NCBI GenBank assembly: GCA_033030425.1
Contig: JAUFSD010000012.1
Span: 1,116,001-1,180,000 of the forward strand
DNA from: Verpa conica
Taxonomy: Eukaryota > Ascomycota > Pezizomycetes > Pezizales > Morchellaceae
Length of the DNA stretch: 64,000 nt
Reading direction: 5' to 3'
The translations under genes and the position numbers were made by a program. Numbering within the stretch: position 1 is the first letter of the stretch; the number at the start of each line of letters is the position of its first letter. Shown here piece by piece: positions 37,161-51,092 of the stretch. A model generated the notes under the pieces. It searched no databases. It had not been told where the DNA came from and saw only the letters and a program-made list of their open reading frames with translations.

Positions 37161-38661
37161 GTATTAGAACAAGCGATTTATTTATTTTTATATTAGTAAA
37201 TAGTGAACCCCAACTTGGGACTTAACATGGCCCTAGACAGTCGACTTAGGTCAGTAAATCATGTTCAGTCACATGACAGGCTTTGTGTGCAAGTGGGCGT
37301 TGAATGTGACCAGAGATCACAGTAAGGCATCATTAGTGTATGAATTCAGTCACGCTGGTGTTGAGCATCAGAATATTCGTTTAGGTGACGACATATCTAC
37401 ATATTAAAGTTTAGTCTACCACACCAGGTCCAATAACCTTATTCCATGGCAAGTCGGTGGCTTAATGTGCAGTTATTCTCAGTCGCAAGCCGCTTTAGCG
37501 TTATATTCTTTTTGTGTCCTGGGAGCTCAGGACCTAAGGCTATTATATAAGCTGGTTGTTTCTGCGTATCCAAGGTTCATTGAGGGGGAGGGTGTACTTT
37601 ACTTATAGTTAGTAAGCTAATAATAGTCTGAAAATACGATAGAAAGTTAACTGACACGAGAGATTTGTGTTCGTATTGTGACCGATGAATACATACTATA
37701 TTAAAAACAGTGTATGAGTAGATAGAGTCGCGTGTACTATAGTTTTTACTATTATCGCATAGGCTATACTAGATTGGAAGAAGATAACTTCTCTTAGGGA
37801 ACCAAGGCTGCTTTATTAAATTCCGCTAGAGAAATTGTGAATCTACACCTCCCGGAGACCCTATTGTCCAATAAATAGACATAAGCTAACTTTATAGAAA
37901 GGGATTAAGTGCCTGTGGCGCTACGAAGAGTACACAACTGAGGGATTGGTCAGGTAGGATACCTAAATATCTGTGAATTACGCAGCGGGGATGGTTTTAT
38001 ATATAAGCGTGAAGTACATAATAGTATAGAGGATTTGGGTACTGTGCTGGGGATCGGGGAATTGCTTACCGAAGACTTGAAGCGGTGTTGTGGCAACAGG
38101 AAATGCGGTGTGTTTGGTCCAACAAGGTTCTGGATTAGTGAGACCGGAACATATAGGATTAGATATATGTAGGTATACGTATCCCTCTCTAGTAAATACC
38201 TCAGCCTGGGTACTAGCATAGCGATATTCTCAGTATAAACACGAGAAGAGAAGGTAAAGAATGGACACGATATCTTGGGGAAAGAACAAGGTATTTTAAA
38301 ACAAGAGTCAAACATAAGTACCGCATAAGAGAGATACAGTAGTCTGTTTCTGTAAATAACCCTTCTCTCCACCCCCGTGGCTTTCGCTGTGGCACACGCA
38401 CCGGAATGCGGCACGAGCCACACAATTGCTGCTTACATCATCACCCCACATCCATCACTCAGCCATTTGGGGAAGCTCCCGGTACTTACATACAGAGCTA
38501 GAGTGCCGTCTATCACACCCCCCCATCGACATCACCGCCCGCCCATCTCTTCGTCCCCAACCTCAACATCACCTCCACATCTACATCTCTCGGACTCTTC
38601 TACAGCTCTCAAGTCCCCCCTGGAGCTCTCTAAAAGTTCCCCCTACTACACAAAATACACA

Positions 38662-40041
38662 ATGTCACAAATATCCCGCCATTCCGGCGATTTATACTCG
38701 CCAGCTGATGGGCACCCACCACCTCCAGTTCCTCGCTGGACACACCCGCGGAGGTCACGGCCCGCATCGGTCGTATCGCATCCTCCCCGGGGAACAAACA
38801 AAACAAAGAGGGGGGTAATAGAGACCACGAAGCGACGAGTAGTGAAGCTGCAGCGGTGGGCAAAGAAACGGGCAAGGAAGTTGACAATGAAGCAGAAGAT
38901 ACTAGGGTCTCTGCTTGTACTGATGGTGAGCGTGACTACGATCTTGATGCTGGTCTTTCATTCACAGATTCTACACGCTATGCTGCCGATCGCGAGAAAG
39001 CTTAGGTGAGCCTGCTTCCCGTTTTGAGTTAGCTGGAGAGGGTCAAAGAGCTGATTCTTAGTATGACGAGCTGAAGGGGTATGCGCGGTGGATGGCTCTT
39101 GATATTCACAATGTGTTATATCTCTGCTTTTCCTCCCATGATCGGTTACTCAACCTCTGTCACCCTCGCCGGCTTCATTTATGGTTTTCCGAATGGGTGG
39201 TTTATTGTCGCTGCGGCCACAATATTCGGTGCAACATCAGCGTTCATGGCATGCCGTCAATTCTTCCGTAACTTTGCAAAACGGATGGTAGCTACAGACA
39301 AGCGCTTTGCAGCACTGAGTCTTACGCTAAAACATGATGGCATTAAATTGCTGTGTATGATCCGTCTTTGCCCGCTGCCGTATAGTATCGGAAACGGTGC
39401 CATGAGTACATTCCCAACGGTTACGCCGTGGGCATTTATGTTGGCTACTGCGTGTGCAACTCCAAAGCTTATGATTCACGTTTTTATTGGGGAGAGGCTA
39501 GCAATGTTGGCAGAGGCGGACCAGAAGATGGATGCAAAGACAAAAGCGCTTAACTACTCTAGCATCATCGGGGGTACTTATCTCCGCATTCTCATTCCTC
39601 TTAATACTCTAGTCCTACTCCGTAAAATATAATTAACCTACTATTATAGGTATTCTCCTCGGCGTCCTCACTGGATGGCTAATTTATAAACGTACCATAA
39701 CCCGCGCCCACCAACTCGAGGTCGAAGAACGCGCTCGTCTCCGCGGTACCATGGTTTCTCCCTCAGGCCGTACCCCTCTAACAGGCCAATTTACAGACGA
39801 CGAAACTTTGGATCCTCAGGCTGCAGCTGCAGCTGGACTAGTGGCTGGCTTAGTAGAGGGTGACGAACTAGAACAAGCAGGGATTTTTAGTGATGTGGAA
39901 GATGACTCGAGTGACTCTGGTGACGAGGGCTCGAGCGATGATTTGCTTGGGAGTGAAGATGAGGAGGGGGATACGGGGTATGGAATGGAGGATAGTGTGG
40001 AGCTGGAAAGGAATGGGAGGGGAGCGATTGCATTACCATAA
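38662..40041 (+). CDS. TVP38/TMEM64 family Golgi membrane protein
   Basis: About 410 residues, three exons. The VTT (SNARE-associated) domain is clear: [20 protein letters not shown] and a following [20 protein letters not shown], then the cytosolic loop [20 protein letters not shown] with the Arg-x-x-Pro of the family, and [20 protein letters not shown]. Four to six membrane helices. Members work in Golgi/ER vesicle trafficking, and TMEM41/VMP1 relatives are phospholipid scramblases. The N-terminus is Pro-rich and then basic ([11 protein letters not shown]), typical of fungal Tvp38. The last ~90 residues form a strongly acidic tail ([14 protein letters not shown]). Intron 1 (~39008-39079) needs an acceptor close to the coding start of exon 2 and is less certain; intron 2 (~39581-39650) splices to [13 protein letters not shown]. 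Confidence 0.85.
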
Positions 40042-43000
40042 ATTGGCATCGATTCGCCGTAAAATATGCAGGTGAAGAAGTGGGTGTGTCTGACTACTAA
40101 CTAGACTTGTATTTTAGATACTTTCTACCCACCTGTTGGCATGGGTTACGGTTGTTGAAAAGGGGCCAGCAAGGGGTATAGAAAATACTTGGGTAGAGGA
40201 GGGTGGTTTTGATCTTTTTTTTATACTGGCTTTGGTTTATGTGGGGTCTATACCTTTTCTTTTTTCCCTTTTTTCCCTTTTTTTCTCGGGCTAAATATTG
40301 GCTATTGGTACTGGTTGTCTTTTTTTCGGCTGGGGTTTTTTTACATTGTTTGGTCATTTTTCCTTGAACGATCCTGGTTGGTACTCTTATCGACTGCACG
40401 GTGGTGATGGTGTCTGGGTGTTTCTTTAACCACTGTCGATCTACCGACTTATCTAGAGTGCTTTGGGGGTAAATATATCTTAGTATATATGTGTTTAGGT
40501 TGTGTCCTGGGTAGCTTGTCTATTGTTTCTTTTGTGTTGTGGGAACTGTGTCGAGTGATAAAACATGAAGTGGATTTTTACCATTTGGTGTTGGGCTTTA
40601 TCTCTCCTTCTGGTGAGGAGAGTGATTTCCTCATGGTGTTGTTTACTGTCTTTATCTATTGTATCTCTAGCTCGCGGTGTTTTTTTTCTGTTTTCTTAGG
40701 TTCCTGGCTCTACACTCTCTTGACTTTTTAAAAGTAACTTTGAACATACTGGACCACAAGACCTACTGGGAAATATTTACTACTCGCTAGGAGTGAAAAG
40801 GTGGTTTGTTCTCGATAAAATCACTTTCTCCTCAAACCGGGGGTTTTTGAGAAGGGGACCTGTGACAGACATCATGTTCTGTATAAAAAAGGTGAATCTC
40901 ACAACCTTTTATCAGGGCTGTGATTCTTCGCTGGAGTACAACCTCTATTAAAATACCACCTATGAGAGTAACTATAGCTTAGGAAGCTGTATGCAATATT
41001 CTTATCCCTAGAAATTATAATTAAAAAAAAGAATAACTGTAGTCTCACCGCTAGACCTAATTATTTAGGTTAGGACCCGAGACTAGAATTGAACTATAGG
41101 TATATATATGCTCTGACACAAGTGGATTGATACTACTATCTCTAAGAAAACCTGGTTTAGATCCTGGGTATATTCCTGTAGCGAGAGGCTACTATATTTA
41201 CAAGATCTGTAGTGCTAATACTTAATAATTCACCTAATGTCTACTCCATCGGAGCTCCTACTACCCTTGACTACTACACTGCAGCAGGCCCGTTCCCGCC
41301 CCACATACTACAAGCATCACACAGAAACCTTTATGCATGTTTCTAGATACGGGATTGATGTTGCAGTAGCGTATAGGCATTTAGTCATAGCTAGGTCAGG
41401 ACATGTATCACTCCCCTCCATGTAAGGGGAAAATTTGAAATCCCCAAGACTCCCAATAAGATGTAAGATATCCTCTACACCATATCTTCTACTGCATACG
41501 TCAATATTATTGCACTTTATGAAATAAGAATATGATTAAAACAAGACAAAAAAAAGCAGGGTGCTGATTCCTTGGACTTGGGTCTGATACACCCCCATGT
41601 TTTCTTTTCCTTTCATTACGCACATGCAGCCAGATGCCATTGAATACCCCTGTGGGTAGCTTAAAGCCGCATTACTATTTGTCTTCAGAAGTTGTACGTA
41701 ATACCGCTAGAACCGTATGCTTATATCGCATTCTCGCTTATTAATCATATGTCGATCAGGGACGTGACGATATGACCTCACCCTTTAGCGGAAACACTGT
41801 GTCATTGAGGGGTCGCCCACTTCTTTTCTTCTCTACTTGTTATTTGTATATATCTTCGCCTCTGCTCGGTTCACTAATATTCTGTTTCTTTGATGTTTCA
41901 GATTTGGGCAAAAACATAAGCTCTCACGCGGCCCTCCATGGTTCTCTGTCAACACCCTCTCTCGCAGCGAATGCTTTTTGTAAAGGATTTGGGTTGGGTT
42001 CTTTTGACTGTTCAGCTTATCGACATGAAACATAGATAATCTGAATCAAATCTATACTGGGCCTATGCCTACTTGGAATGTGGAAGTAAGCAATAAATGG
42101 TCTGATATACTTTGACTGAATTATCACATGGTTTGTTGCCTATCAGCAATACAACAACCGAAGTAGCCAGTACTAATTGTGCTACAAGCTATGATGGCTA
42201 TATAGGTTCTCGGTAATTCTATTTTCCCTCCTCTGCGATGGACGGTGCTTAGGCTAAAGATCAGGTTCAGTCATCGAGTACTCCCAACCTCAAAATAGAA
42301 AACAGCAATTCAGGCTTCAATACAGAAAAGCACCTTATACATCAATTCAGGATGATTGGCTATTATGAGATCTCATTTGCGTTGGAGATACGTTATTTGC
42401 GAGATGAATACCCAGGAATACCAAAAAAGGGTGGGTGAACACAAGTCAAGGCCTGATCTTTCCCACAACTGGTTACAATATGGAGACTATGGGTACACTA
42501 ACCTGCTAAAAGAGGGAGTCTATGGCTATATGGCATAAGCAGGGTGCAAATATCACATTAAAACCAGCAGTTACATAAAAGCGCGCTGAGTTGTCTCAAA
42601 TATTTCTTGTGAGTACCTGGAGAAAAAAGTGGCGGCCTCTACCAGAGGAACCCCTGGTAGAGCTACGGTGCACAAAGAAAAAGGATAAAGATTCGGAGAA
42701 CTCCTTTTATAGGGTATCCCATATTCCTTTTTTTCCTAGTTGGAGCCGTCAACCGTCAACCGTCAACCGACATGCTGGTGATAATGAGGCAATGTGATCT
42801 GGTTTCTGTGGTGGGTAGCTAAGGAGTTCCTCTTACATTTACTATCCCAAAAGAGGAGACTGCAGTAAGGTTTGTCTCAATTTGGCTGTAGCCACTGCTG
42901 GTCGTCTAGCGGCTTTCGCGTAGCAATCATGGTTTGAGGGGCGTCAAAATTATGCGTCCACAAAGCGCCGACCGTACATACAAGAATCAACAAGCATAAC

Positions 43001-45696
43001 TCCAAAAGCTCCCCCCTCATTATAGCTGAACATAATAGATCATCTATACTATGTGTGTGATGCTCATTTGTCCTGAGACTGGGGGGAAATAGCTGAGGCT
43101 GATAGGAGCTTGGCAGCGTTCATGCCTCTATATGGCGAAACTGGGAGTACGGCGAGTTCCTCAAAGAGTCTGCCACAACAAAGATCTACTCTAGCTATTG
43201 AGTAAACCCGCCTTATTATTAATCATAGTGTTTATCAGATACAAGGTTATTTTCCAGCTCACCATTATCTTAGGGCGAAATTCGTCATGGTCTTAGTTCC
43301 TGAGGTGACTCTACTGGTTCGGTCAATTAAGAACACATCATTCATAATGGTCATTCAAATTAGGTTTTACATTGCTATGTCTTTGCATGTGGAATATTCA
43401 GTTTCGGCTATTTGTGGGGTACGACTGCTGTGAAACCAGAAGCCTTTAGGGGTTTACGCACGCTTAAGTTGCCATAAATACTCTACTCATTACCCAAATC
43501 CAGCCTTGGAAATCCAAGGCTAGAAAAAAATGGTGGAGGGATTTTACGGCTTGCAGCTTTCAGCTTTCCCAAATTCTTGACACATTGTGCCACCGATTAC
43601 GTAGTCTAAGCGTGGGTCCTACTCATGCCATCTAGCCTCCTACGAGAGCACAATGGGAAATAACATAGGATCTAAATTTATTTTGTAAAAAGGAAGTGAA
43701 AAGCTAAGACAGGATAGTATACTTATGTGCGTTATCTGTAAGCAAATGTATGCCGAGTGATTCCACATGACTGAGATTACAATTTACAGATATATGAGGC
43801 AGTGCAGAAGCTACTCCGTAGCGGTCCGAATTAATATAAAGTAGGCTATAAGTCCTGCCAGTTCATCCAAAGTACTTCTAGTATATCACCCATACTAATT
43901 TAAGTATGAGCAAAAAAGCTATCGGTCGCAACTTTCCCCGAGTCCATAGGCAGTTTCCTAGTTAGTATGGAGTTTACAACATTTATCCGATATAAATGGA
44001 ATGTTCCAGCCAGATTCTCTTCTATAGTAGATCCTCGATCCTAACGGCTTTAGGATTAATGTACTAAGAGAAGATATATACACCGAATTCACAGCATAAT
44101 ATCAATTTGATGTTTGTTGCTATTGGTCTTCGGCCTTAGCACTGGCCTTTACCATAATTTACGGAGACCGGCTCGTCGATTAGGTTTTTTTAACCTAAAA
44201 TTTATAATAAAGATTCTGCTCGAGCAGATCCCACCATTTTGTAAAAATAATGTTAGAATACAATAGATATTAGGAGTAAATATCATAAATATTTCCAATC
44301 ACATGTTATAGCATCTTTTCGACTCAGTAAAAAGAAGATCTCGTATGATTATATGAGATGCCCAGGTCACTCATCATGTACGCGATTCAATTGGGACCAT
44401 CTAATTTACCCATCCGAGGCATATTGAACTAACTTTCTCCTCGGAAACTGAGAGAAAGGCCAGAAATGCGGGAAGTGGAGGGTATAGTGGATGACTGGTG
44501 ATCTAGGATTATGTAAGTGGCCTCTCGTTGATCAAGAAACTGCTCAACGAGTTTATGACTACCGCCTCATCTTCAAAAGAACACGTACTAGGAATGAGAA
44601 CTACTAGCGCTGTTACCGACCAAAAATATTTCCCAATAGGCCCAAGGATCTGACTCGGCTGTTCTCTCATGTTTCAATGGTAGTGGTCACTATGTATAAT
44701 ATCGACCGGTTATTATTCTTTCCAATGGGATCAAGTAAAAGCGGCCAAATTGCCTGTAGTCGCGTGGGAGTTCTGTATAGGACCTCGTATAGACTTTTTG
44801 GGCAAGAAATCTGTAGAAGCATGTACTCCATTGGTATCTAATAAAGTACAGTACATATCTGGAACCACATTTTGAATAATCATCGAGCGTGGAACAGGGG
44901 TGAAATGATTGGAAACCATGTACTACTTATTGCATGTACCGGAACGGGCCGTTTTAGTCTCACCTTACACACTGGGGTTATGGGCTGGACTGCCACAATT
45001 GGACCAGCAACTGCAGCCAAGGCTGTCTTGCGACCTACGCCCCAGGTACCCGAAGCGTCTTGAAAAAATTAGGTCTCCTTCGATCGGGTCCGAAAAAAAT
45101 ATTTTAAACATACAAGAGACATTCATCGGCGCCCTGACTTGGAGAATACGAAGCCTTCTCTAGTCATGTGGCCCAGTTAATTGACTGCATTTATGGTTGA
45201 CACGGCAGGCGATGCGATCCCTCGATCGACCCCATTTATTTCGGATCAACTTGTTGAATGGTTGGGATGTTTAACTCCTGCCGAGAAACTTACATATCCT
45301 GGTACCTATGCACTCTTAAAAAGAGCTCAGAGCAACCGGAAAATTCACTGTATGAATAAGAAAATACTGCTGCCAGCATAGTGGCGTCCTAGCTCATAAT
45401 AAAGTACTGGAAGAGCACTAAATACATGTCCACATGTACTTACAAGTTATTTTCAGACCTGAAGACCGAGTAATAATCATACACCCAGAAGTGGGATTTT
45501 TAACATCAAACAGGTCCAGAATTCTCAGCGAACGCCAGTTAATCGGTGAGAATATAAGAAAAGCTTAAAAAAAAAATTCATAATGAGATGAGATACGAAC
45601 TCCCTATTCCCATGATACCTATGCCTACCCCAATCATGAAAAATGGTACCCAGAAACAAAGAGAAAGAGAGAAAGAAATCGGAGGAGAGTAATAGC
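40042..45696. other. Gene desert, 5.7 kb
   Basis: No supported gene. A T-rich tract (40200-40350) follows the TVP38-like gene. A few frames of 60-85 codons near 44730-45380 have no recognisable motif. A tRNA-like degenerate stretch near 41065-41170 is too decayed to call. At 42745-42768 the heptamer ccgtcaa is repeated three times. Confidence 0.5.
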
Positions 45697-47024
45697 TCAG
45701 CCCGAATGGAGACAGCTAAAAGTAGCTTCGATCAGACTCCTAGGGCCTTTCACGTCTGCAGTGCCCGTCCAGAAGAATACGCCACCCAAACCATGCTCCT
45801 TAGCGTACTGAGCTTTCATCTTGGCAGTCTCTGGATTATCATAGCTAACAAATCCTCCATCCCCACCGACACAGAAAGCAGCTCCTACGGCCGCATCTAC
45901 GTACTCGGTGGCTCCTGGACGTGGTAGATCCTTATATTCGAAGGTACCCTCTTCACCTGCAGTTCCAGAATACTTTTGGCCGACGTTATGACACCCAAGA
46001 AACGAGCGACCGTAGGCAGGGATACCCATGAGAATCTTTGAGGCCGGTACTGATCTTGACAGAACATAAGCGATGGCTGAGTGACTGGAGAGCTTGGCTG
46101 CGTCACAATGAGCGTGGCGTGGGGAATAGAGCTGAGCTTGGTGGCCTGATGAGGGGACCCAAGGTCCCGAGAAATCATATGTCATCAAATTGATAAAATC
46201 GAGGTAGCGATGAGCAGTAGAAAGGTCGATATTTTGAAGAGCCCATTCACCGGCGGGCAGGGCAGATGTTAACATGTACTGCGGTGCAGGCAGATAACGG
46301 CGGATGGCTTCGAGGAGAGAAATATAGTCCCGGCCTTGTCTGTGATCGGATGGATGTTCCCAATCAACTATTCTACCACGTTAGATAATTTTAGATATAC
46401 GTAAGAAGAGGGGAACAGACTATCTATCCCATTCAGCCCGTACTCAACAACCAGCTCCCTTGCTGAAGATGCAAACTTCTCACGTGTTGTTGGGTTCGCT
46501 GCAACAGAAGCAAAGTTGTCACTTCCCTTTCCCCCTCCACCTATTGAGAGAATAACCTTTAGGTGCCCATGATTTTCCTTCAGCCTCTGAAATGACCTCA
46601 AACATCCCTTGACTCCGTCGACATCAATTTGTGAATCTGCCCATTCATCACTCAGCTACAGCCAATCAGCAACTTAGACTTGTAGTGGACCCCACACAGC
46701 TTGACACAGTCATACATAAACAGTTCCGCATGGTTTCACCCAAGCGAAGGAATAAAAGACATGTGAGATTAATCCCAGTGTCAAAGAGCTTGGAGGTTCG
46801 TTTTTGTAGATACGCCAGTTCGGGTAGTAAACACCATTTGCACTATCCAACGCCGTCAGAAAGAAAACTCTTCAGTCTCAATGGGGCCTCGCTCACTATA
46901 TCCGCAAAGGCTCTGGTGTATGCTGTGTATGATGATGGTGGCCCAGATGGCCCAGGCGGTTCGTTATAAAGTTGAAGCGAGGGTGCGTGTACCATGGTAT
47001 CTCCGGAGGAGTAGGCTGGGACAT
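45697..47024 (-). CDS. GH18 chitinase, intracellular type
   Basis: About 388 residues, four exons, glycoside hydrolase family 18. Start at 47024 (MSQPTPPEIPWYTHP) with a 54-nt intron (46896-46843; GTGAGC donor, CTGAC branch) joins in frame to ANGVYYPNWRIYKNEPP. Conserved pieces: SHVFYSFAW, LKVILSIGGGGKGSDNF, the catalytic motif NGIDIDWEHP (restored across an intron with unusual spacing, ~46420-46371), MTYDFSG, MGIPAYGRSF and GLGGVFFWTGTAD. The catalytic Asp-x-Glu is intact; the usual first Asp of the DxxDxDxE signature is Asn. There is no signal peptide, so the enzyme probably acts inside the cell or leaves by a non-classical route, in wall remodelling or autolysis. The subfamily resembles class V chitinases with the YYPNWRVY-type start found across ascomycetes. 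Confidence 0.86.
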
Positions 47025-47130
47025 TTTCACTGGATGTATGAGGAATTGTACTTTCGGAAATGTGCTCCCAGGGACAAGTTGAAGCAGAGATATGGAAATT
47101 TGAGTACCAGCGCAGGGGGGCGAGCCGGTA

Positions 47131-47138
47131 CTTATATA
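47131..47138 (-). promoter_or_regulatory. TATA box of the chitinase gene
   Basis: TATATAAG on the minus strand, about 107 bp upstream of the ATG at 47024. The spacing agrees with the other TATA boxes in the window and supports this start over the nearer ATG at 46995. Confidence 0.45.
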
Positions 47139-50100
47139 CTGGATATTCGGGCTACATACTATTTTTTCTTCCCGTTCCTTAGCCTCTAATCCCGTGAAGC
47201 TCTAGGGTCGAGGGGAGAAAAAGAAAAGAACGGTGGAGAAATAAGGAAGCCTTCACTGGTTTCTTTTCTTTTCTTTTTTTATTGCGCTTCATTCTGTGGT
47301 ATGGGAGTTGCTCTTTCCCTAGTCTTTGCTAGGTGCTCGGTAGAGGGAACGCTTCGCCTACACGATGACGACGGGTCTGTTCCTGCACAAATCAGTTGAG
47401 ATGCAGATCCCAGAAATCCTGTGGGCCCTGACTAACTACAAGGGATGATAGGTGGGATATCATTTCGCGGGTCCAGAAATGTGACGAGCATGTGGAAAAA
47501 GTGACAACTTGAAGGGCACGATCAGAGGTGGTTTATCGATGTCATGGCAAAATAACATGGAAATAGTGGTACGCAGCTTCTATATTCTACATCTGACTTG
47601 TCGTTTCAATTCATCTCATCTGCTCGACCGAGCTCACAAACGTTGCATCATGTGTCGCAAAAAGTGCGGTTATGTATGGCCGTGCATATATAGGTACGTT
47701 TCCACCGTGAGGATCGCATGGGTTTCCCCACAGAAGTGTGTCTTTCCTCATCTCTGACGATGCTCGGCAACTGGTGCTTGGGGATAACGTGTCCTGTAGC
47801 TACTATCGATGTGCGTGAGCCCCTTCCCCCAATGCATAACAAGACTTCATATCATAAACAACAAAGTCAGCGGTTAGGTTCTGTCGTACTTGCTCGTGAC
47901 TCCTGCTTTAAGGACTACAAGAATGGTGTAGGCACGATACAAAGAGGCAACAGCTACCACCGTGCAGCAAGGGCTAGAAGAGGGGGTTGGTGCCGGTATG
48001 TAATGGTTGGTGACAAGCCAACCGACAAGCTGGTGACGGGTATGTGCTACCTATTCCAGAAACCATGTGTTAGGCTCAATATTAGTTTGCATGATCTAAC
48101 AGACGTGTGTAAACAGGTGTCAAGGGCCAACTAAATAAAGGTGGTGAGCTGGGTTTTTCGGCGACCTCCAGAATCTACTTCATAACTTGAGTACAGGAAT
48201 TTAGATCGATCTGCTGGTGGGAAACCCCAGAGAGGTCACAACTGACAAGCAGGAATGAATTACTGACAGGAAAAGGCTAATGGCGATAGGGCCGAGCCTT
48301 CACAGTGCAATGGCCATCGACCCCTGGCTGATCTGCGCTTTCAGGCGCACTGACGCTTACTAGCCGGAGACCCTCCAGATTGATGCCGGTGAGGTCAACG
48401 TCAAGTCACCTCAGGTGGGCGCAGCCAGGCTGTGAATCTCGAGAATTTAGGATTTTATGATTCACCCAATTGCGTTAATGGGAACTTTAGTTTTTCAAAA
48501 ATAGTATATACATATTCATGTACTTATAGTACGCGTATGGCAACAAAATATTGATTGGCTGTGCAGATACCCCAGCTATGGCTTATGCAGGATTCGAAAT
48601 TGCCATGTGGGAGTATTGAGAACGGTAAATCAATTCTCTATGTAATCTTCAAACCACTGACCACAAAACCCTTAGCCAAAAGCCAGTTTTATCTCTTAGA
48701 TACTAGCTCAATGTGCTCTTGAGGAAATACAGAGGATAGAGCCTGAGAACGCAATGTATATTGTGCTTCTACTGAGCACATCTATTCGACAGCTATTTCC
48801 AATATTAATAGTGGATAAATCCGGATGTAAGTTCCGTAGAGCACAACATTCGTTACCTTTTATTGATTTGAGGCCTAGCTAACCTCTATTTAGAGGACTC
48901 TCACCACCATGTCGCATACGGAATTTGAACAGCTCAGCAACTTACAACAACGCAGTACCTGGCTATTCGCACACACGCACTGGAGTGCCCTATTCTCGTT
49001 CATGAGAATACCACGGTCCCCAGGAGCTGATACAATATGCAAAGTCGATAGCATTCCACGGCTGAGTTCCGGGTTCATTTTGCCATTATACAGAGAGCCC
49101 ACAGCTGGTGTGCATCCGCGTACTTCCACAGCTGTAAAGTTATTGGTTGTTTCTACCATCCCCCAAGGCACATCGGCGAGACAGCCGGTGTCAGGATGTA
49201 TTGCGAAGACAAGCTTTATATACATCACCTATGGCACTGAGAAAGTCTCTTCGAGATGCTAGATTCAGGCCTAGGATAAAGGTAAGCAGGTGGATAGCTG
49301 CTCGGACCGCTGCCAAGTCGAGACCGGATTATTGCCTCTCAACAAAATGAATAGACTTCCCGACTATCCGCTGCAACTCATTTTCAAAAACAATGCTCGA
49401 TTGCAGGCTATTGGATGGTTGCATGAATGTGGCAGCTAGTTATGGCGGCCTCTTCTATAAACAAATACAAAATGTAGGGTTCTAGATTTTAGACATTTTC
49501 GACCTTTCAGGTTTATGAGCACCGTCGAGAGTGCGCCCCCATGCGCGACAATTTCGCGTAAGTGCACGAACCTCAACACAGCCATGGGCCGGTCGTTGAA
49601 GGACGGGTAGTGATACATAGTCGCACGTCACCAACCTACTTTCGGCACCGGTCTCGGGATGGTCAAAGAGAAAAAAAAATAGCTGTCACCAACCCTAGTG
49701 ATACAAGGGTGGCGAAACGGGCTCGGATCAACGGTTGTCATAAGATTGATCGACGGGGCTGGTTTGGCGAGTTTTTAAATCCTTGTTGCGACTCTCTTGG
49801 CCATGGCGTAAACTTTGTCTGAGACTCCATGATGGGTTGTATTCTCGGGCACCGGTCGCGTGATTACAATTTCTTCAACAGTTTTTTAAGCATCCCAGGA
49901 ACTAGCAACCAGTAATTGAATCTCTACTTCGGCTTAGGTCTCTCGGCTCAGGCCTCCCGGTTGCGGTCGAAAACCGGCGTTGTGTCCTTCAGCGGTCTGT
50001 GTCGACAAAATCAACTATATCAAGGTAGTTTTGTGATCAGTGAGCGACTTCTGTGGTAGGAAAAAAGACGGCAGATAGCGGGGTCAATCTTTTTTAATAT

Positions 50101-51092
50101 TCAAGCTAGGCAACTATGTGCCGAATGGCCGTACAGGAGCCGTTCACAAGAACCGACCAGCTGGCGCGATTTACGATCATAAGCGATCACTCCACGTAAA
50201 TATCGGGCCCGGCATAACTATTACCGATACTAGGACGTTCAAATAAGATTCGCGGTTAAAAATTACTGTTAACGGGCTACTCCGCTCGCGTTGGAAAGCG
50301 CCTAGGTTCTAGGTAGGTCAGCATCGCATAAGATGCGCGCAAGTGGTTTCTGCGACTAGTCTAGGGACCGCACATGTAATCCGTCCCATGTTTACTCTTA
50401 CTATTCACCGAGGCATTGCTTCTGTTATTTAATTATAGGACGGACGGCAAATAGTCGTAGTTCATCTATACCATAGTGTTAGACGAGAAGGACCTACTAT
50501 GTAGTACCTAGTTAGGCAAGTGACTAGACAAAGTACTGGTATACATCATTGGGACTTATTAATTACGTAGAAATTGCCGGGAATAATACGCTCGAGTGAT
50601 TAGGTATGATTCGTAACTGATTAGGCTATAATATCAGCCCTAGGGCCTGGGTCGGCTGGGAGGTAGACCTTTAATTTCTATATCATCGATAGTGGAAAGT
50701 TCTTTATATAAGAAAGGTATCTGGGGGAGTAGTAATATGGGTAATAGCAGTACCAGTAGGTCAGATCAACTGTTTATTGGAGTAACCCTACTTCCGGCGC
50801 TATTGCGTTGGGTGCTGCAATCAGACAGCAAAGTATATATCAAGGGTAAAAGGAAAGATCAGAGTTAATACTATGCTTATCTCCTACACACAGGTTGCAT
50901 CGCCGCAAAAACAGAAGTAAGACTGGTCAGAATCTAATTATTTTACTTAGCAGTATATTCTAACTAGGACTATTAAGAAGCTACTTTCGCCCCTAAACGA
51001 CCTTCAATAAATAGACAAGGATCTATGATTAAGCTTGAATCTAGGGAATAAAAATTACAAGCCACACAATCCCTAGAAGCTTTTGATTTCTC
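47139..51092. other. Gene desert, 4 kb
   Basis: No supported gene. Overlapping frames at 48890-49260 on both strands (112 and 117 codons) show no recognised motif. Locally GC-richer pieces at 49500-50000 look like old repeat sequence. Confidence 0.5.

Larger units (their letters stand above)
33496..38661. other. Gene-poor region, 5.2 kb
   Basis: After the CCCH-Smr promoter (33.5-34.0 kb, with a purine-rich GA/GAT tract at 33720-33780) there is no supported gene up to the TVP38-like start. Frames are short and stop-dense. It contains a small MITE (35500-35643), a single transposon-end copy (37123-37160), and two short telomere-like ccctaaccc strings (~36960, ~37090). Confidence 0.55.

Noticed and set aside
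41060..41170. Degenerate tRNA-like or SINE head on the minus strand
   Set aside because: There is some resemblance to T- and D-arm sequence, but stems are broken; too weak to list as a gene.
44731..45381. Cluster of short frames in the 40-45.7 kb desert
   Set aside because: They could be joined into a pseudogene-like product, but no family signature was visible and the frames are interrupted.
46843..46995. Apparent single-base frameshift in the chitinase N-terminus when starting at the ATG at 46995
   Set aside because: A start at 47024 in another frame with a normal 54-nt intron (46896-46843, branch CTGAC) joins in frame to the conserved YYPNW segment, and the TATA box spacing agrees. No frameshift is needed.
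48890..49262. Overlapping 112- and 117-codon frames on opposite strands
   Set aside because: No recognisable motif on either strand, and neither extends by plausible splicing; possibly old repeat DNA.
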